This document shows, piece by piece, positions 36,457 to 45,480 of a DNA stretch of 64,000 nucleotides; positions within the stretch are counted from its first letter, which is position 1; every line of letters starts with the position of its first letter. The stretch lies in the NCBI GenBank assembly GCA_002295635.1, contig DBHK01000023.1, positions 62,001-126,000 of the forward strand, given 5' to 3'. This DNA comes from UBA830 sp002295635. Lineage in GTDB: Bacteria; Pseudomonadota; Alphaproteobacteria; MPNO01; UBA830. The notes under the pieces were generated by a model. The model saw nothing but the letters and a program-made list of their open reading frames with translations. It was not told the DNA's origin and ran no database searches. A program made the translations under genes and the position numbers.

Positions 36457-37220
36457 TACTTCTCCTCCAGCGTAGCTTTCAGATAAGAGAGAAGAGGATA
36501 TAAAGCGGCACACAGCGCGATTAAAAATCCATACTTACCCTCTCTATAACCCCTACGCGACACAAAACATTTCCAAAACCGTGTGAAAAATCGACGTATA
36601 TTCCTTCCAAGGGACCCGCCGTCATTATGTTCGCGGATATCGTGAGCACGGGCCGATGTATAAGAGTCTAGCCGGCGTATCATATCGGAAATATTACGAT
36701 CGACGTAATGGTCCAATCGGTTTTCCAGCGTCGGTCCCTCCTTACTGGTGAGTTCGAGAGTGGGATGTAGCCGCTGTAGCCCCCAACGCTTGCTGCCCCG
36801 GCGAAAAAGTCCAGGATATTGTCCCTTTCCCCATGAACCTCCCCAACCATGGCGGATAAGACGGTCACCTACGTAGTTGTCGACCGGAATTCCATGCCAA
36901 TCATGCTCACTTATTTCCGCAATTCGGCGAATTTCCAAGCCAAGAGCCGCAGGAACGCGCTCATCTGCATCTATTTCGAAGACCCAAATGCCCCTAGCGG
37001 CGTCAATACCCGCATTACGTCGCTCTCCCTCAGTGAGCCAATTGCCGTCGAACAATCGGTCAGTATATCGCGCAGCGATTTGGCGCGAACTATCAGTACA
37101 ATCATCCAGTAATACCACGATTTCGTCTGCGAAAGAGAGTGTCTCGAGGCAGTCGGCGAGTTGCGCCTCCTCATTGCGTATGGAGATAACGACAGAAAGT
37201 ACAAATTCTTCTTGGTTCAT
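36456..37220 (-). CDS. Glycosyltransferase family 2 protein (WaaE/KdtX-like)
   Basis: A 254-residue GT-A fold enzyme. It begins LSVVISIRNEEAQLADCLETL, then DEIVVLLDDCTD, and the metal-binding DxD region FEIDADERVP near residues 81-90. The arrangement, with WLTEGERRNAGIDAA before the DxD, is that of lipopolysaccharide core GT2 enzymes such as WaaE. A C-terminal hydrophobic segment may attach it to the membrane. It is first in the four-gene glycan operon. The start is taken as ATG at 37220; no strong ribosome-binding site is visible. Confidence 0.82.
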   Translation of the reverse strand: MNQEEFVLSVVISIRNEEAQLADCLETLSFADEIVVLLDDCTDSSRQIAARYTDRLFDGNWLTEGERRNAGIDAARGIWVFEIDADERVPAALGLEIRRIAEISEHDWHGIPVDNYVGDRLIRHGWGGSWGKGQYPGLFRRGSKRWGLQRLHPTLELTSKEGPTLENRLDHYVDRNISDMIRRLDSYTSARAHDIREHNDGGSLGRNIRRFFTRFWKCFVSRRGYREGKYGFLIALCAALYPLLSYLKATLEEK

Positions 37221-37293
37221 GTGGCGAGTTATAGCGGTAAGACTGGATAATTCCACGCGAAAGCTATAATTAGCATAAAAAGGTGTAATGCAG

Positions 37294-38166
37294 ATGGGCC
37301 AAAGAATTCACTGTCCGCTTTATGATCGTGGCGTCGTATCAGTTGCCGGTGACGACGCGCGAGAATTTCTACAGGGTCTTATCACCAATGATATCCAGAA
37401 GGTGACTGAGGACTCCGCAATATACGCCGCGTTGTTAACCCCTCAGGGGAGGTTCCTATTCGACTTCTTTATTGTGGAGCACCAAGAGTGTTTTCTCTTG
37501 GATTGCGAAATAGCTAGGATACCAGAATTAATTAAAAAATTAACCATGTACCGGCTGCGGGCTAAGGTCGAGATATTAGACATGTCTGAGAGATTTTCAG
37601 TTGGCATTCTGCTTGATACAAATGGCTCAGATATCTTCGCGGGGGAAGTGGGTGGGCCGCTCGATTTTGACGGTGTGTGTTATACTGATCCTCGACACGC
37701 GGGATTGGGAGAAAGGACGATACATCTAATCAACGAAGATGCTTCTTTTCCGGCTGATAAATTTCTGGTGTCAAATTGCCGCGCTGAATACGATTCTCGG
37801 AGGATTATGCTGGGCATCCCCGACAGCATAAACGATTTGATTCCAGAAAAATCTTTTCCGCTCGAAACTGGATTCGACGAACTGAACGGTGTCGACTTTC
37901 AAAAAGGGTGTTACGTTGGCCAGGAAGTTACTATACGTATGAAGCACCGCAATCTTGTAAAGAAGAGATTGTTCCCCGTCGAATTTGATGGCGATCTCGC
38001 TCAGGGAGCTATAGTTAAATCGGGCGATATAGCCGCCGGTCAAATTCATTCTACACAAAGGGGCCACGGCTTAGCCCTGCTCCGACTGGATTTGGTTGAA
38101 AAAGGCGGCCTAACTTCTAACGGCGTTAGTATTAACGCCCAAAAGCCTAATTGGATGAGATTTTAA
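37294..38166 (+). CDS. ygfZ: Folate-binding protein YgfZ (iron-sulfur cluster assembly/repair)
   Basis: A 290-residue aminomethyltransferase-fold protein with the hallmark KGCYVGQE at about 204-211, including the conserved cysteine. YgfZ/IBA57 proteins use a folate to support synthesis or repair of certain Fe-S enzymes. AGGTG lies eight bases before the ATG at 37294, better than the ATG at 37288. It converges on ppdK with only three bases between the stops. Confidence 0.92.
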   Translation: MGQRIHCPLYDRGVVSVAGDDAREFLQGLITNDIQKVTEDSAIYAALLTPQGRFLFDFFIVEHQECFLLDCEIARIPELIKKLTMYRLRAKVEILDMSERFSVGILLDTNGSDIFAGEVGGPLDFDGVCYTDPRHAGLGERTIHLINEDASFPADKFLVSNCRAEYDSRRIMLGIPDSINDLIPEKSFPLETGFDELNGVDFQKGCYVGQEVTIRMKHRNLVKKRLFPVEFDGDLAQGAIVKSGDIAAGQIHSTQRGHGLALLRLDLVEKGGLTSNGVSINAQKPNWMRF

Positions 38167-38169
38167 ACC

Positions 38170-40845
38170 TCAATCACCCCGGGTACGCAACGTGGCTTGG
38201 GCTGCAGAAAGACGGGCTATCGGCACTCGGTAAGGAGAACAGGAAACGTAATCCAATCCAATTTCAGAACAGAAATGGACAGACGCGGGTTCACCACCGT
38301 GTTCACCACAAATGCCAAGCTTGATCCCCGGACGTGTTTCACGCCCCCGATCGACACTTAGCTTTATCAGCTCGCCGACGCCATCCACGTCTATGGAAAC
38401 GAACGGATCGATATCAAATATGCCAAGTCGCTCGTATGCCTTCAGTAACCCCGCTGTATCGTCTCGGGATAATCCAAACGTAGTTTGCGTTAAGTCGTTA
38501 GTCCCAAAGGAAAAAAACTCAGCACCCTCCGCTATGTCCCCTGCTCGCAATGCAGCTCTCGGTAACTCAATCATAGTTCCGACGAGATATGGTACCGTGA
38601 CCCCGGTTTCCTTAAACACCTGGGTAGCAATGGCGTCGATCCGTTCCCGAACAAACTCGAATTCCATTTTGTCGGCTACGAGGGGGATCATTACCTCTGG
38701 TTCAACTGGCGAATCGACATCCCCCGATGCCTCTACGGCCGCTTCGAAAATCGCCCGAGCCTGCATTTCTGAGATTTCAGGATATGTCACGCCAAGTCTG
38801 CAGCCACGATGACCTAGCATAGGGTTGACCTCGGCCAACTCTCTGGCTCGAACCCTTAGATCCTCAGCTGATACCCCGGAAGCCTCTGCAACTTTCTGTA
38901 TTTCCTCGGCGGTATGGGGCAGAAATTCATGTAGCGGTGGGTCAAGTAGGCGGATCGTAACTGGCTTACCCGCCATAATCCGGAACAGCTCGACAAAATC
39001 CTGACGCTGCATTGGCAAAATCTTATCAAGCGCTAAGCGGCGGCCCTCTTCGTCTTTGGCAAGGATCATCTCCCGAACTGCGACAATACGTTCCGTATCG
39101 AAAAACATATGCTCGGTACGGCAGAGGCCGATGCCTTCAGCACCGAAATTTACAGCCGTCTGCGCATCAAGCGGTGTCTCCGCATTAGTTCGGACGCGTA
39201 AGTCGCGTACATCGTCAACCCAAGACATCAGCTCAACAAAATCTCCAGACATCTCCGGTTGCAATGTCGGCACTTCACCCGATATGACCTCGCCAGAGGT
39301 TCCGTCAATCGTCAGGATGTCTCCGGCTGAGATTTCTCGGCCCATAACTGTCATTGTTTGGGTTTCGTAGTCTATTCTGAGATCACCCGCCCCAGAAACG
39401 CAGGGACGTCCCATGCCACGCGCAACTACCGCCGCATGACTGGTCATACCACCTCGACTTGTGAGAATGCCCTGCGCCGCATGCATACCGTGGATATCTT
39501 CCGGGCTAGTTTCGATGCGGACGAGAATAACTTTCTCTCCTTCGGCAGATTTTAACTCTGCCTTATCCGCCGAGAACACAACTTTTCCTGATGCCGCACC
39601 CGGCGACGCAGGCAAACCCCGTGTCAGAAGGTCGCGCGCTGCATCCGGATCTAGTGTTGGGTGCAAAAGCTGATCGAGCGAATCAGGATCAACGCGAGAA
39701 ATCGCTTCGTTCCGAGTAATAAGGCCTTCTTGAACCATCTCACAGGCAATTTTTAGTGCTGCTTTAGCAGTCCGCTTGCCCGACCGAGTTTGCAACATCC
39801 AAAGCTTATTCTGCTGGACCGTAAACTCAATATCTTGCATATCTCGGTAATGTTCTTCGAGTTTCCGCCGCACCTCTTCTAGCTGCCTGAACACATCGGG
39901 CATCACTTCTTCCATCGCCGGAAGATCAGAGCCCTGCTCCTCTTTGCCAGAAACCGTTAGATGTTGCGGGGTACGAATACCGGCAACTACGTCCTCACCT
40001 TGGGCGTTTACAAGATACTCTCCATAAAAGTTGTTCCGCCCGTCCGACGGATCTCGGGTGAATGCGACACCAGTTGCGCAGTCGTCCCCCATATTGCCGA
40101 ACACCATCGCCTGAACATTGACCGCCGTACCCCAGTTCTCTGGGATATTGTGCAATCTTCGATAAGTATGGGCGCGGTCGTTTTGCCAACTACCAAAAAC
40201 CGCGGTGATAGCGCCCCATAACTGATCCCGCGGGTCCTGAGGAAAAATACGGCCGGTCTCATCCTCTACCCTTTCCATAAATCCGGTTGCGACCGCCTTC
40301 CAGTCATCGGCATCAAGATCAGTATCGAGTGCAACACCTCTCATCATTTTTTGGGTATCGATAATCTCTTCGAAATTGTCGTGATTGACGCCAAGCACAA
40401 CGTCGCCATACATCTGGATAAAACGTCGATATGAATCCCACGCGAACCGCGCGTCGCCACTTTTCACCGACAGGCCTATTACAGTGGCATCATTTAGGCC
40501 AAGATTGAGGACAGTATCCATCATACCAGGCATTGATACCCGCGCGCCGGATCGAACAGACACCAGGAGCGGATTATCAGGATCGCCGAATCTGGCACCA
40601 ACGGTTTCCTCAACAAACTCCAGCGCCGCCTCAACCTGACCAGATAGATCAGAGGGATATGTCTCACTGCCCTCATAATAGGCGGCACACAGCTCTGTAT
40701 TTATCGTAAAGCCAGGCGGAACAGGAAGCCCCAGAGACGACATCTCAGCTAGATTCGCGCCCTTGCCACCGAGTAGGTTTTTCATATCGGCAGCACCTTC
40801 TGTACTGCCACCCCCGAATTTAAATACCCATTGTACTCCGCTCAT
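38170..40845 (-). CDS. ppdK: Pyruvate, phosphate dikinase
   Basis: Interconverts pyruvate + ATP + Pi and phosphoenolpyruvate + AMP + PPi. The 891 residues contain the ATP-grasp domain (GGKGANLAEMSSLGLPVPPGF at the N-terminus), the phosphohistidine domain with the catalytic histidine near 470 (GGMTSHAAVVARGMGRPCVSG), and the PEP-binding barrel with SFGTNDLTQTTFGLSRDD and GICGEHGG near the end. Length is normal for bacterial PPDK. It starts three bases after the glyS stop, in the common alphaproteobacterial glyQ-glyS-ppdK order. Confidence 0.97.
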   Translation of the reverse strand: MSGVQWVFKFGGGSTEGAADMKNLLGGKGANLAEMSSLGLPVPPGFTINTELCAAYYEGSETYPSDLSGQVEAALEFVEETVGARFGDPDNPLLVSVRSGARVSMPGMMDTVLNLGLNDATVIGLSVKSGDARFAWDSYRRFIQMYGDVVLGVNHDNFEEIIDTQKMMRGVALDTDLDADDWKAVATGFMERVEDETGRIFPQDPRDQLWGAITAVFGSWQNDRAHTYRRLHNIPENWGTAVNVQAMVFGNMGDDCATGVAFTRDPSDGRNNFYGEYLVNAQGEDVVAGIRTPQHLTVSGKEEQGSDLPAMEEVMPDVFRQLEEVRRKLEEHYRDMQDIEFTVQQNKLWMLQTRSGKRTAKAALKIACEMVQEGLITRNEAISRVDPDSLDQLLHPTLDPDAARDLLTRGLPASPGAASGKVVFSADKAELKSAEGEKVILVRIETSPEDIHGMHAAQGILTSRGGMTSHAAVVARGMGRPCVSGAGDLRIDYETQTMTVMGREISAGDILTIDGTSGEVISGEVPTLQPEMSGDFVELMSWVDDVRDLRVRTNAETPLDAQTAVNFGAEGIGLCRTEHMFFDTERIVAVREMILAKDEEGRRLALDKILPMQRQDFVELFRIMAGKPVTIRLLDPPLHEFLPHTAEEIQKVAEASGVSAEDLRVRARELAEVNPMLGHRGCRLGVTYPEISEMQARAIFEAAVEASGDVDSPVEPEVMIPLVADKMEFEFVRERIDAIATQVFKETGVTVPYLVGTMIELPRAALRAGDIAEGAEFFSFGTNDLTQTTFGLSRDDTAGLLKAYERLGIFDIDPFVSIDVDGVGELIKLSVDRGRETRPGIKLGICGEHGGEPASVHFCSEIGLDYVSCSPYRVPIARLSAAQATLRTRGD

Positions 40846-40848
40846 ACG

Positions 40849-42948
40849 CTAGCCCTCTATACAACCGAAATCGGCAATTTCGCCGAGGGTAGAACGGAGC
40901 TGCGCTAGCAACCTCAGGCGGTTATCCCGAAGATCGGCGTCATCCGAATTGACAGTAACCTTATCGAAGAACAGATCGACAGGCACTCGCAGACTCGCCA
41001 GCGCTTCCATCGCTGCAACGTATTTTTCTTGGTCGATTGCCTTGCTGGCGCTTAAAGCGGACCCTGAAAGCGCCTCGACGAGGTTATGTTCCTCAACCTG
41101 TACAAGTTTATCGACTAAAATATCTCCATCAAAGGGCCTGTTATCCTTCTTTTCTTCTATTGCAACAATGTTCGCGGCTCGTTTGTAAGCCGCAAGGAGG
41201 TTCTCGCCGTCAGCAGTAGCGAGAAATCCAGACAAGGCGTCAACACGCGCCAAAACGCGCAATAGATCGTCCTCGCGACCCAGTGAAAAAATAGCATCAA
41301 TATGATCGGATCTTACGCCACGCCCACGTAGATGCACTTTTAGACGGTCAGCAAAGAAATCAAGCAGTTCGAATTCAACAGACTTTTGCCTGTGACCATC
41401 AACGAACGTATTCTGGAAATCGGGTACGGTTTCCGAATACCCTGAACAGGCCTTCATAATGGTCTCCCTCAATGGCAACCGCAGGCTGTTCTCCAGTACC
41501 AGCCGGATGATTCCAAGTGCCGCGCGACGGAGCGCATAAGGATCACGCGAACCTGTAGGTTTTTCGTTAATCGCAAAGAACCCGACCAGTGTATCGAGTT
41601 TATCGGCCAAAGCGACGGCAATGGAAATCGGAGCCTGTGGACAATCATCACCCGGCCCTGCCGGGGAATAGTGATCCGCGATGGCTTTCGCTACAGCCGC
41701 ATCTTCGCCGTCATTCAAAGCGTAATAGTGGCCCATAGTTCCCTGTAGTGTAGGAAACTCACAAACCATCTCACTTACTAAGTCGGTTTTGGATAGGTGT
41801 GCAGCGCGCATGGCCTTCTCGGCGTCGCAATCGGCAATAAACCTTGCAAGTTCGCCCGAAAGCGCGGTCACCCGTTCAACTTTCTGCGCCATCGTACCGA
41901 GCCTTGCATGGAACACGCTATCGGCTAACGCCGGACTCCGACTTTCCAGGGTCTTCACGCGGTCCTGGTCCCAGAAAAAGTTAGCGTCCGACAGTCGGGC
42001 GCGCAGCACACGCTCATTACCTGCAACAACAGATTTTCCACCATCCTTCGTCTCTGTATTACTAACCAGTATAAAGCGCGGCGCGAGCGAACCGTCTTTA
42101 TTCAACAAAGAAAAATATTTTTGATGCGCCCGCATAGATGTGATCAAGACTTCTTCCGGTACATCCATGAAAGTTTCATCGATCCGACCCATCATTACCA
42201 CGGGCCACTCCACCAGTCCGGCCACCTCCTCTAGGAGGCCCGGATCATTCCGCAAGCTCAGTCCTTCATCATCTGCCGCTTTCTTGGCGCCATCAAGTAT
42301 AAGAGACTTGCGTTTTTCGCGATCAAGTACGACGTAGGCATCGCGCAGTTTATTCTCGTAATCGGCGAATGATTCTACAGAAAAGGGTTTTGGGGCCAGG
42401 AAACGATGTCCTGACGTCACATCACCGCAGGAAACGTTATTTCGGGTTTCGACACTAAGCTTTTTCCCCCCAAATATGCATAAAATTCGTTCCAGAGAGC
42501 GCACCCAGCGCATTGGTCCTGCACCCCATCTCATAGATTTTTGCCAAGGCAGATTTTCGATCACATCTGACAATAATCTGGACAAAACGAGAGAGGTCGC
42601 GGCGCCCGCATTTTCGACCACCACAAAGAGAAACGTGCCTTTTTCTAGTTTGCGTTCCTCGCACTCTTCGCGGGTGACACCATTCGCTTTCAAAAAACCT
42701 TCAATCGCCGCGGGTGGTGCATTAGTTTTTGGTCCGCGTTTTTCTTCTGACACGTCGGCTTGCTTTTCGGGCAATCCCTCCACAACAAGTACCAATCTCC
42801 GCGGGGTAACAAAAGTATGGATATTGGCGTAGTCTAGGCTAGCATCTCTCAAACTGGTCGCGATAATACGTTCTAGATCATCCGCAGCGCGGGCTTGCAT
42901 ACGTGCGGGAATTTCTTCAGAAAATAGTTCTAGCAGGAGTTCAGACAT
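40849..42948 (-). CDS. glyS: Glycyl-tRNA synthetase beta subunit
   Basis: The beta chain of the alpha2-beta2 glycyl-tRNA synthetase, which recognises tRNA. The 699-residue protein starts MSELLLELFSEEIPARMQ and has VFDHARLGT-like segment FHARLGTMAQKVERV, the HD-like region near MGHYYALN, and DPYALRRAALGIIRL near 440. The C-terminal DALRP-type anticodon domain ends it. The ATG at 42948 lies two bases after the glyQ stop; the longer frame would overlap glyQ. Confidence 0.97.
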   Translation of the reverse strand: MSELLLELFSEEIPARMQARAADDLERIIATSLRDASLDYANIHTFVTPRRLVLVVEGLPEKQADVSEEKRGPKTNAPPAAIEGFLKANGVTREECEERKLEKGTFLFVVVENAGAATSLVLSRLLSDVIENLPWQKSMRWGAGPMRWVRSLERILCIFGGKKLSVETRNNVSCGDVTSGHRFLAPKPFSVESFADYENKLRDAYVVLDREKRKSLILDGAKKAADDEGLSLRNDPGLLEEVAGLVEWPVVMMGRIDETFMDVPEEVLITSMRAHQKYFSLLNKDGSLAPRFILVSNTETKDGGKSVVAGNERVLRARLSDANFFWDQDRVKTLESRSPALADSVFHARLGTMAQKVERVTALSGELARFIADCDAEKAMRAAHLSKTDLVSEMVCEFPTLQGTMGHYYALNDGEDAAVAKAIADHYSPAGPGDDCPQAPISIAVALADKLDTLVGFFAINEKPTGSRDPYALRRAALGIIRLVLENSLRLPLRETIMKACSGYSETVPDFQNTFVDGHRQKSVEFELLDFFADRLKVHLRGRGVRSDHIDAIFSLGREDDLLRVLARVDALSGFLATADGENLLAAYKRAANIVAIEEKKDNRPFDGDILVDKLVQVEEHNLVEALSGSALSASKAIDQEKYVAAMEALASLRVPVDLFFDKVTVNSDDADLRDNRLRLLAQLRSTLGEIADFGCIEG

Positions 42949-42950
42949 GG

Positions 42951-43838
42951 CTAATCCACTGGCTCGTTGGCTGCTGTGACCCCTAGCCATGCCTCGCAAC
43001 TACCCTTTGCCAGTGCTCGGACCCGGCCGATATAGGAAGCGCGTTCAGTGACGCTGATAGCGTTTCGAGCATCTAATAGATTAAAGAGGTGGCTAGCTTT
43101 TATGCACTGGTCGTAGGCAGGCAATGGAAGTCGTTCTAGCAGCAGCGCGTGACATTCAGTCTCTACGTATTCGAACTGGCTAAACAGTTTTTCCGTGTCG
43201 GCATACTCGAAGTTATACGCTGAGAATTCCCTTTCAGCGCGCATGAACACATCACCATATGATACGCCCCCGCCGTTGAAATCTATATCATAGACGTTCT
43301 CCACGCCCTGAATATACATGGCGAGCCGTTCAAGGCCGTAAGTCAGTTCGACAGAAACAGGGTCACACTCAATACCGCCAACCTGTTGAAAATATGTAAA
43401 TTGGCTGACCTCCATTCCGTCGCACCAGACTTCCCATCCGAGTCCGGCGGCACCGAGAGTCGGGCTTTCCCAGTCATCTTCAACGAACCGAATGTCGTGG
43501 TACTCGGGATTAACGCCGAGGTGACGAAGCGAATCGATATAGAGATCTTGGCTGTTAAAAGGGGACGGCTTAAGAATTACTTGGTATTGGTAGTAATGCT
43601 GCAGCCTGTTGGGATTCTTCCCATAGCGTCCGTCTCTAGGTCGCCGTGATGGTTGTACGTAGGCTGCCTTCCACGCTTCCGGCCCGAGCGCACGCAGGAT
43701 TGTCGCAGGATGGAATGTCCCAGCACCTACCTCCATATCGTAAGGCTGCAGGATTAGACACCCGTGCTGTGCCCAGTAGGCATGGAGCCTTAGGATCAGT
43801 GATTGGAAAGATGTGTCGGCAGGGTCGTTCTGCGACAT
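42951..43838 (-). CDS. glyQ: Glycyl-tRNA synthetase alpha subunit
   Basis: The catalytic alpha chain, activating glycine. The 295 residues include WAQHGCLILQPYDMEVGAGTFHPAT near the N-terminus, YVQPSRRPRDGRYGKNPNRLQHYYQYQVILKPSP (given in part) and the class II motif GLGWEVWCDGMEVSQFTYFQQ. Length matches the family. First gene of the glyQ-glyS-ppdK group. A CRP/FNR-like palindrome lies about 90 bases upstream. Confidence 0.97.
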   Translation of the reverse strand: MSQNDPADTSFQSLILRLHAYWAQHGCLILQPYDMEVGAGTFHPATILRALGPEAWKAAYVQPSRRPRDGRYGKNPNRLQHYYQYQVILKPSPFNSQDLYIDSLRHLGVNPEYHDIRFVEDDWESPTLGAAGLGWEVWCDGMEVSQFTYFQQVGGIECDPVSVELTYGLERLAMYIQGVENVYDIDFNGGGVSYGDVFMRAEREFSAYNFEYADTEKLFSQFEYVETECHALLLERLPLPAYDQCIKASHLFNLLDARNAISVTERASYIGRVRALAKGSCEAWLGVTAANEPVD

Positions 43839-43921
43839 GGCATAACACTCAGGCCCATGAGATGAAATTGTTTTGCAAAATACGGGCGGTCAAGAGTCGG
43901 GTCAACGGCTCGCTGAGAAAC

Positions 43922-43937
43922 TGTGATCTTAATCACA
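43922..43937. promoter_or_regulatory. CRP/FNR-type site upstream of glyQ
   Basis: TGTGATCTTAATCACA is a perfect TGTGA-N6-TCACA inverted repeat, extended to six-base arms with a four-base centre. It lies 84 bases upstream of the glyQ ATG, in a 268-base region free of genes. The core TGAT-N4-ATCA also fits FNR-family proteins. Confidence 0.45.
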
Positions 43938-44106
43938 AACAATGCAAGGCTCACCATTGGGACAATCTGAATGCAAATTTCCTCAATCAGCACCTGAAAC
44001 GCTGAAGGTTTGCGGAGTAGAACAGGCCAAGTCGCAAGTTATTCTGAACTCCTTCTTAAGGAGGTAAGATCGAATCTCTCGATAGTATTAATAAATGAGT
44101 AAATAC

Positions 44107-45195
44107 CTAGTCTTGTCCTTTGCAACCTGCCCTTGACACAAACTCTTCCTTGCTGATCAGGGAAATTTCTCCGAAGGATTCTGCACGACGTTCATCATGG
44201 ATGCTGTTATAAAAGCCGCAAGATCTGCACACTTCACTGAACTTTCCGGATTCATGTTCTTCGACAATTTTAACCCATTTGGGGTTAACTGATGATAAAA
44301 TATCTTGCAAAGATTCGAATTTAAGGTCGCCAAGTCGGAGTGTACCTCGAGGATCTCGGCATGCGCATGCATTCACCTCTCCGCTAGACGTCACCTGCAC
44401 GCTGTCAAACGGCAGGCCGCACGGACCATTTCGGTAAAGATGACGTCCTTCCACAAGATTCATTTGGATATCGGCTATATCTTCTTTAGTAACGTCGCCA
44501 GCCCAATTATCGACCGTTGAACTAATGCTGACCTCGATACCAGCTGCACGCAATCTGAAAACTACGTCGAGGAGCCCATTCGAAATTTCTTTTTCTAGCT
44601 TAAAGGTGCGATAGGTTCTGAATGCAATCACAATTTTCAACCCATTTCTCCTGCGCTGCAGATGACGTTCCAATGTTTCGAGGTTCTCGACCAATCTGTT
44701 GAATTGGCTCTCCGTTCTCCCAGTTATTTTGACAAAACTCTCTAAGTCATGACCGTACAAGCTGATTTCAATAAAACGGCATTTTTTCATCGACAGAAGC
44801 GCTAAAATCATCCGCTCATCCGCGCCTACAAAATTCGTATAAAACAGGTGGGATTTTATGCTGCTATCCTCTATGTAACGAAGACGCTCGAGGATATTTC
44901 TATCCATAAATACGTCGCCGTTTATTGGCGTCAGAGCAATTTCTTTGACTCCCAATTCTGACGCCTGATCAATACTTTGTCGGAATAATGCGTCGTCCAT
45001 TACCCCCCGCGGATGAAGATTTTTGGGATAGGTACAGAACTTGCATTTTAAATTACAAAAACTGACTGTTTCGACAAATAGCCGACTATATGGTGGTGGA
45101 ACGAATGTTCGGCCAAGAAATCTATTTTTATTTAAAATATAAAATGAATATACGTAACGCTTGATCCGCTCGACATAAGGTCTAAACCAGTCCAT
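44107..45195 (-). CDS. Radical SAM protein with SPASM-type C-terminus
   Basis: A 362-residue radical S-adenosylmethionine enzyme. The cluster motif is C47, C51, C54 in VSFCNLKCKFCTYPKN. A C-terminal Cys-rich part (NGPCGLPFDSVQVTSSGEVNACACRDP, then CRSCGF near 335) looks like a SPASM auxiliary-cluster domain. The substrate is unknown; relatives occur in glycan and peptide-modification loci. The ATG at 45195 has AAGGA seven bases upstream. The gene is more A/T-rich than its neighbours and sits inside a normally conserved housekeeping cluster. Confidence 0.83.
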   Translation of the reverse strand: MDWFRPYVERIKRYVYSFYILNKNRFLGRTFVPPPYSRLFVETVSFCNLKCKFCTYPKNLHPRGVMDDALFRQSIDQASELGVKEIALTPINGDVFMDRNILERLRYIEDSSIKSHLFYTNFVGADERMILALLSMKKCRFIEISLYGHDLESFVKITGRTESQFNRLVENLETLERHLQRRRNGLKIVIAFRTYRTFKLEKEISNGLLDVVFRLRAAGIEVSISSTVDNWAGDVTKEDIADIQMNLVEGRHLYRNGPCGLPFDSVQVTSSGEVNACACRDPRGTLRLGDLKFESLQDILSSVNPKWVKIVEEHESGKFSEVCRSCGFYNSIHDERRAESFGEISLISKEEFVSRAGCKGQD

Positions 45196-45263
45196 TGAGG
45201 TTTCCTTAGTCAAAATTGTTTCGATCAGGCGTCTGATAAAGCATGTTGCTATTATCTAATCGG

Positions 45264-45470
45264 TCAATGGGGGCAAATATTGTGTCCACAATTTGACGGT
45301 CCCTCGGTCACAAAAACCCCACATATTTGGCACGCCGACACATCTTCACTTTCGATCCATTCTCGATTTAACTCATTAAGTCCTTCATTTATATCTCGGC
45401 CGTGGAATTTCTTGAAAAGATACCAGGCCGCACCGATGATCAGCAAAAGAACGATGAACTTTAGAAACAT
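45264..45470 (-). CDS. Small membrane protein with Cys-rich C-terminus (PP0621-like)
   Basis: A 68-residue protein with one N-terminal membrane helix (4-19), an acidic linker and a C-terminal C47-x2-C50 plus C61, H63, C66 and H68, which would bind a metal. The layout resembles the PP0621 family, whose function is unknown. The ATG at 45470 is 10 bases after the S49 peptidase stop, so the two are probably co-transcribed. Confidence 0.65.
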   Translation of the reverse strand: MFLKFIVLLLIIGAAWYLFKKFHGRDINEGLNELNREWIESEDVSACQICGVFVTEGPSNCGHNICPH

Positions 45471-45480
45471 GGTATCGATT

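Noticed and set aside
40949..42832. Several plus-strand frames of 60-118 codons
   Set aside because: They are antisense to glyS, which is intact and well identified.
44045..44067. CTCCTT-CTT-AAGGAG hairpin downstream of the radical SAM gene
   Set aside because: The stem is only six base pairs and is not followed by T residues on the minus strand, so termination is unsupported.
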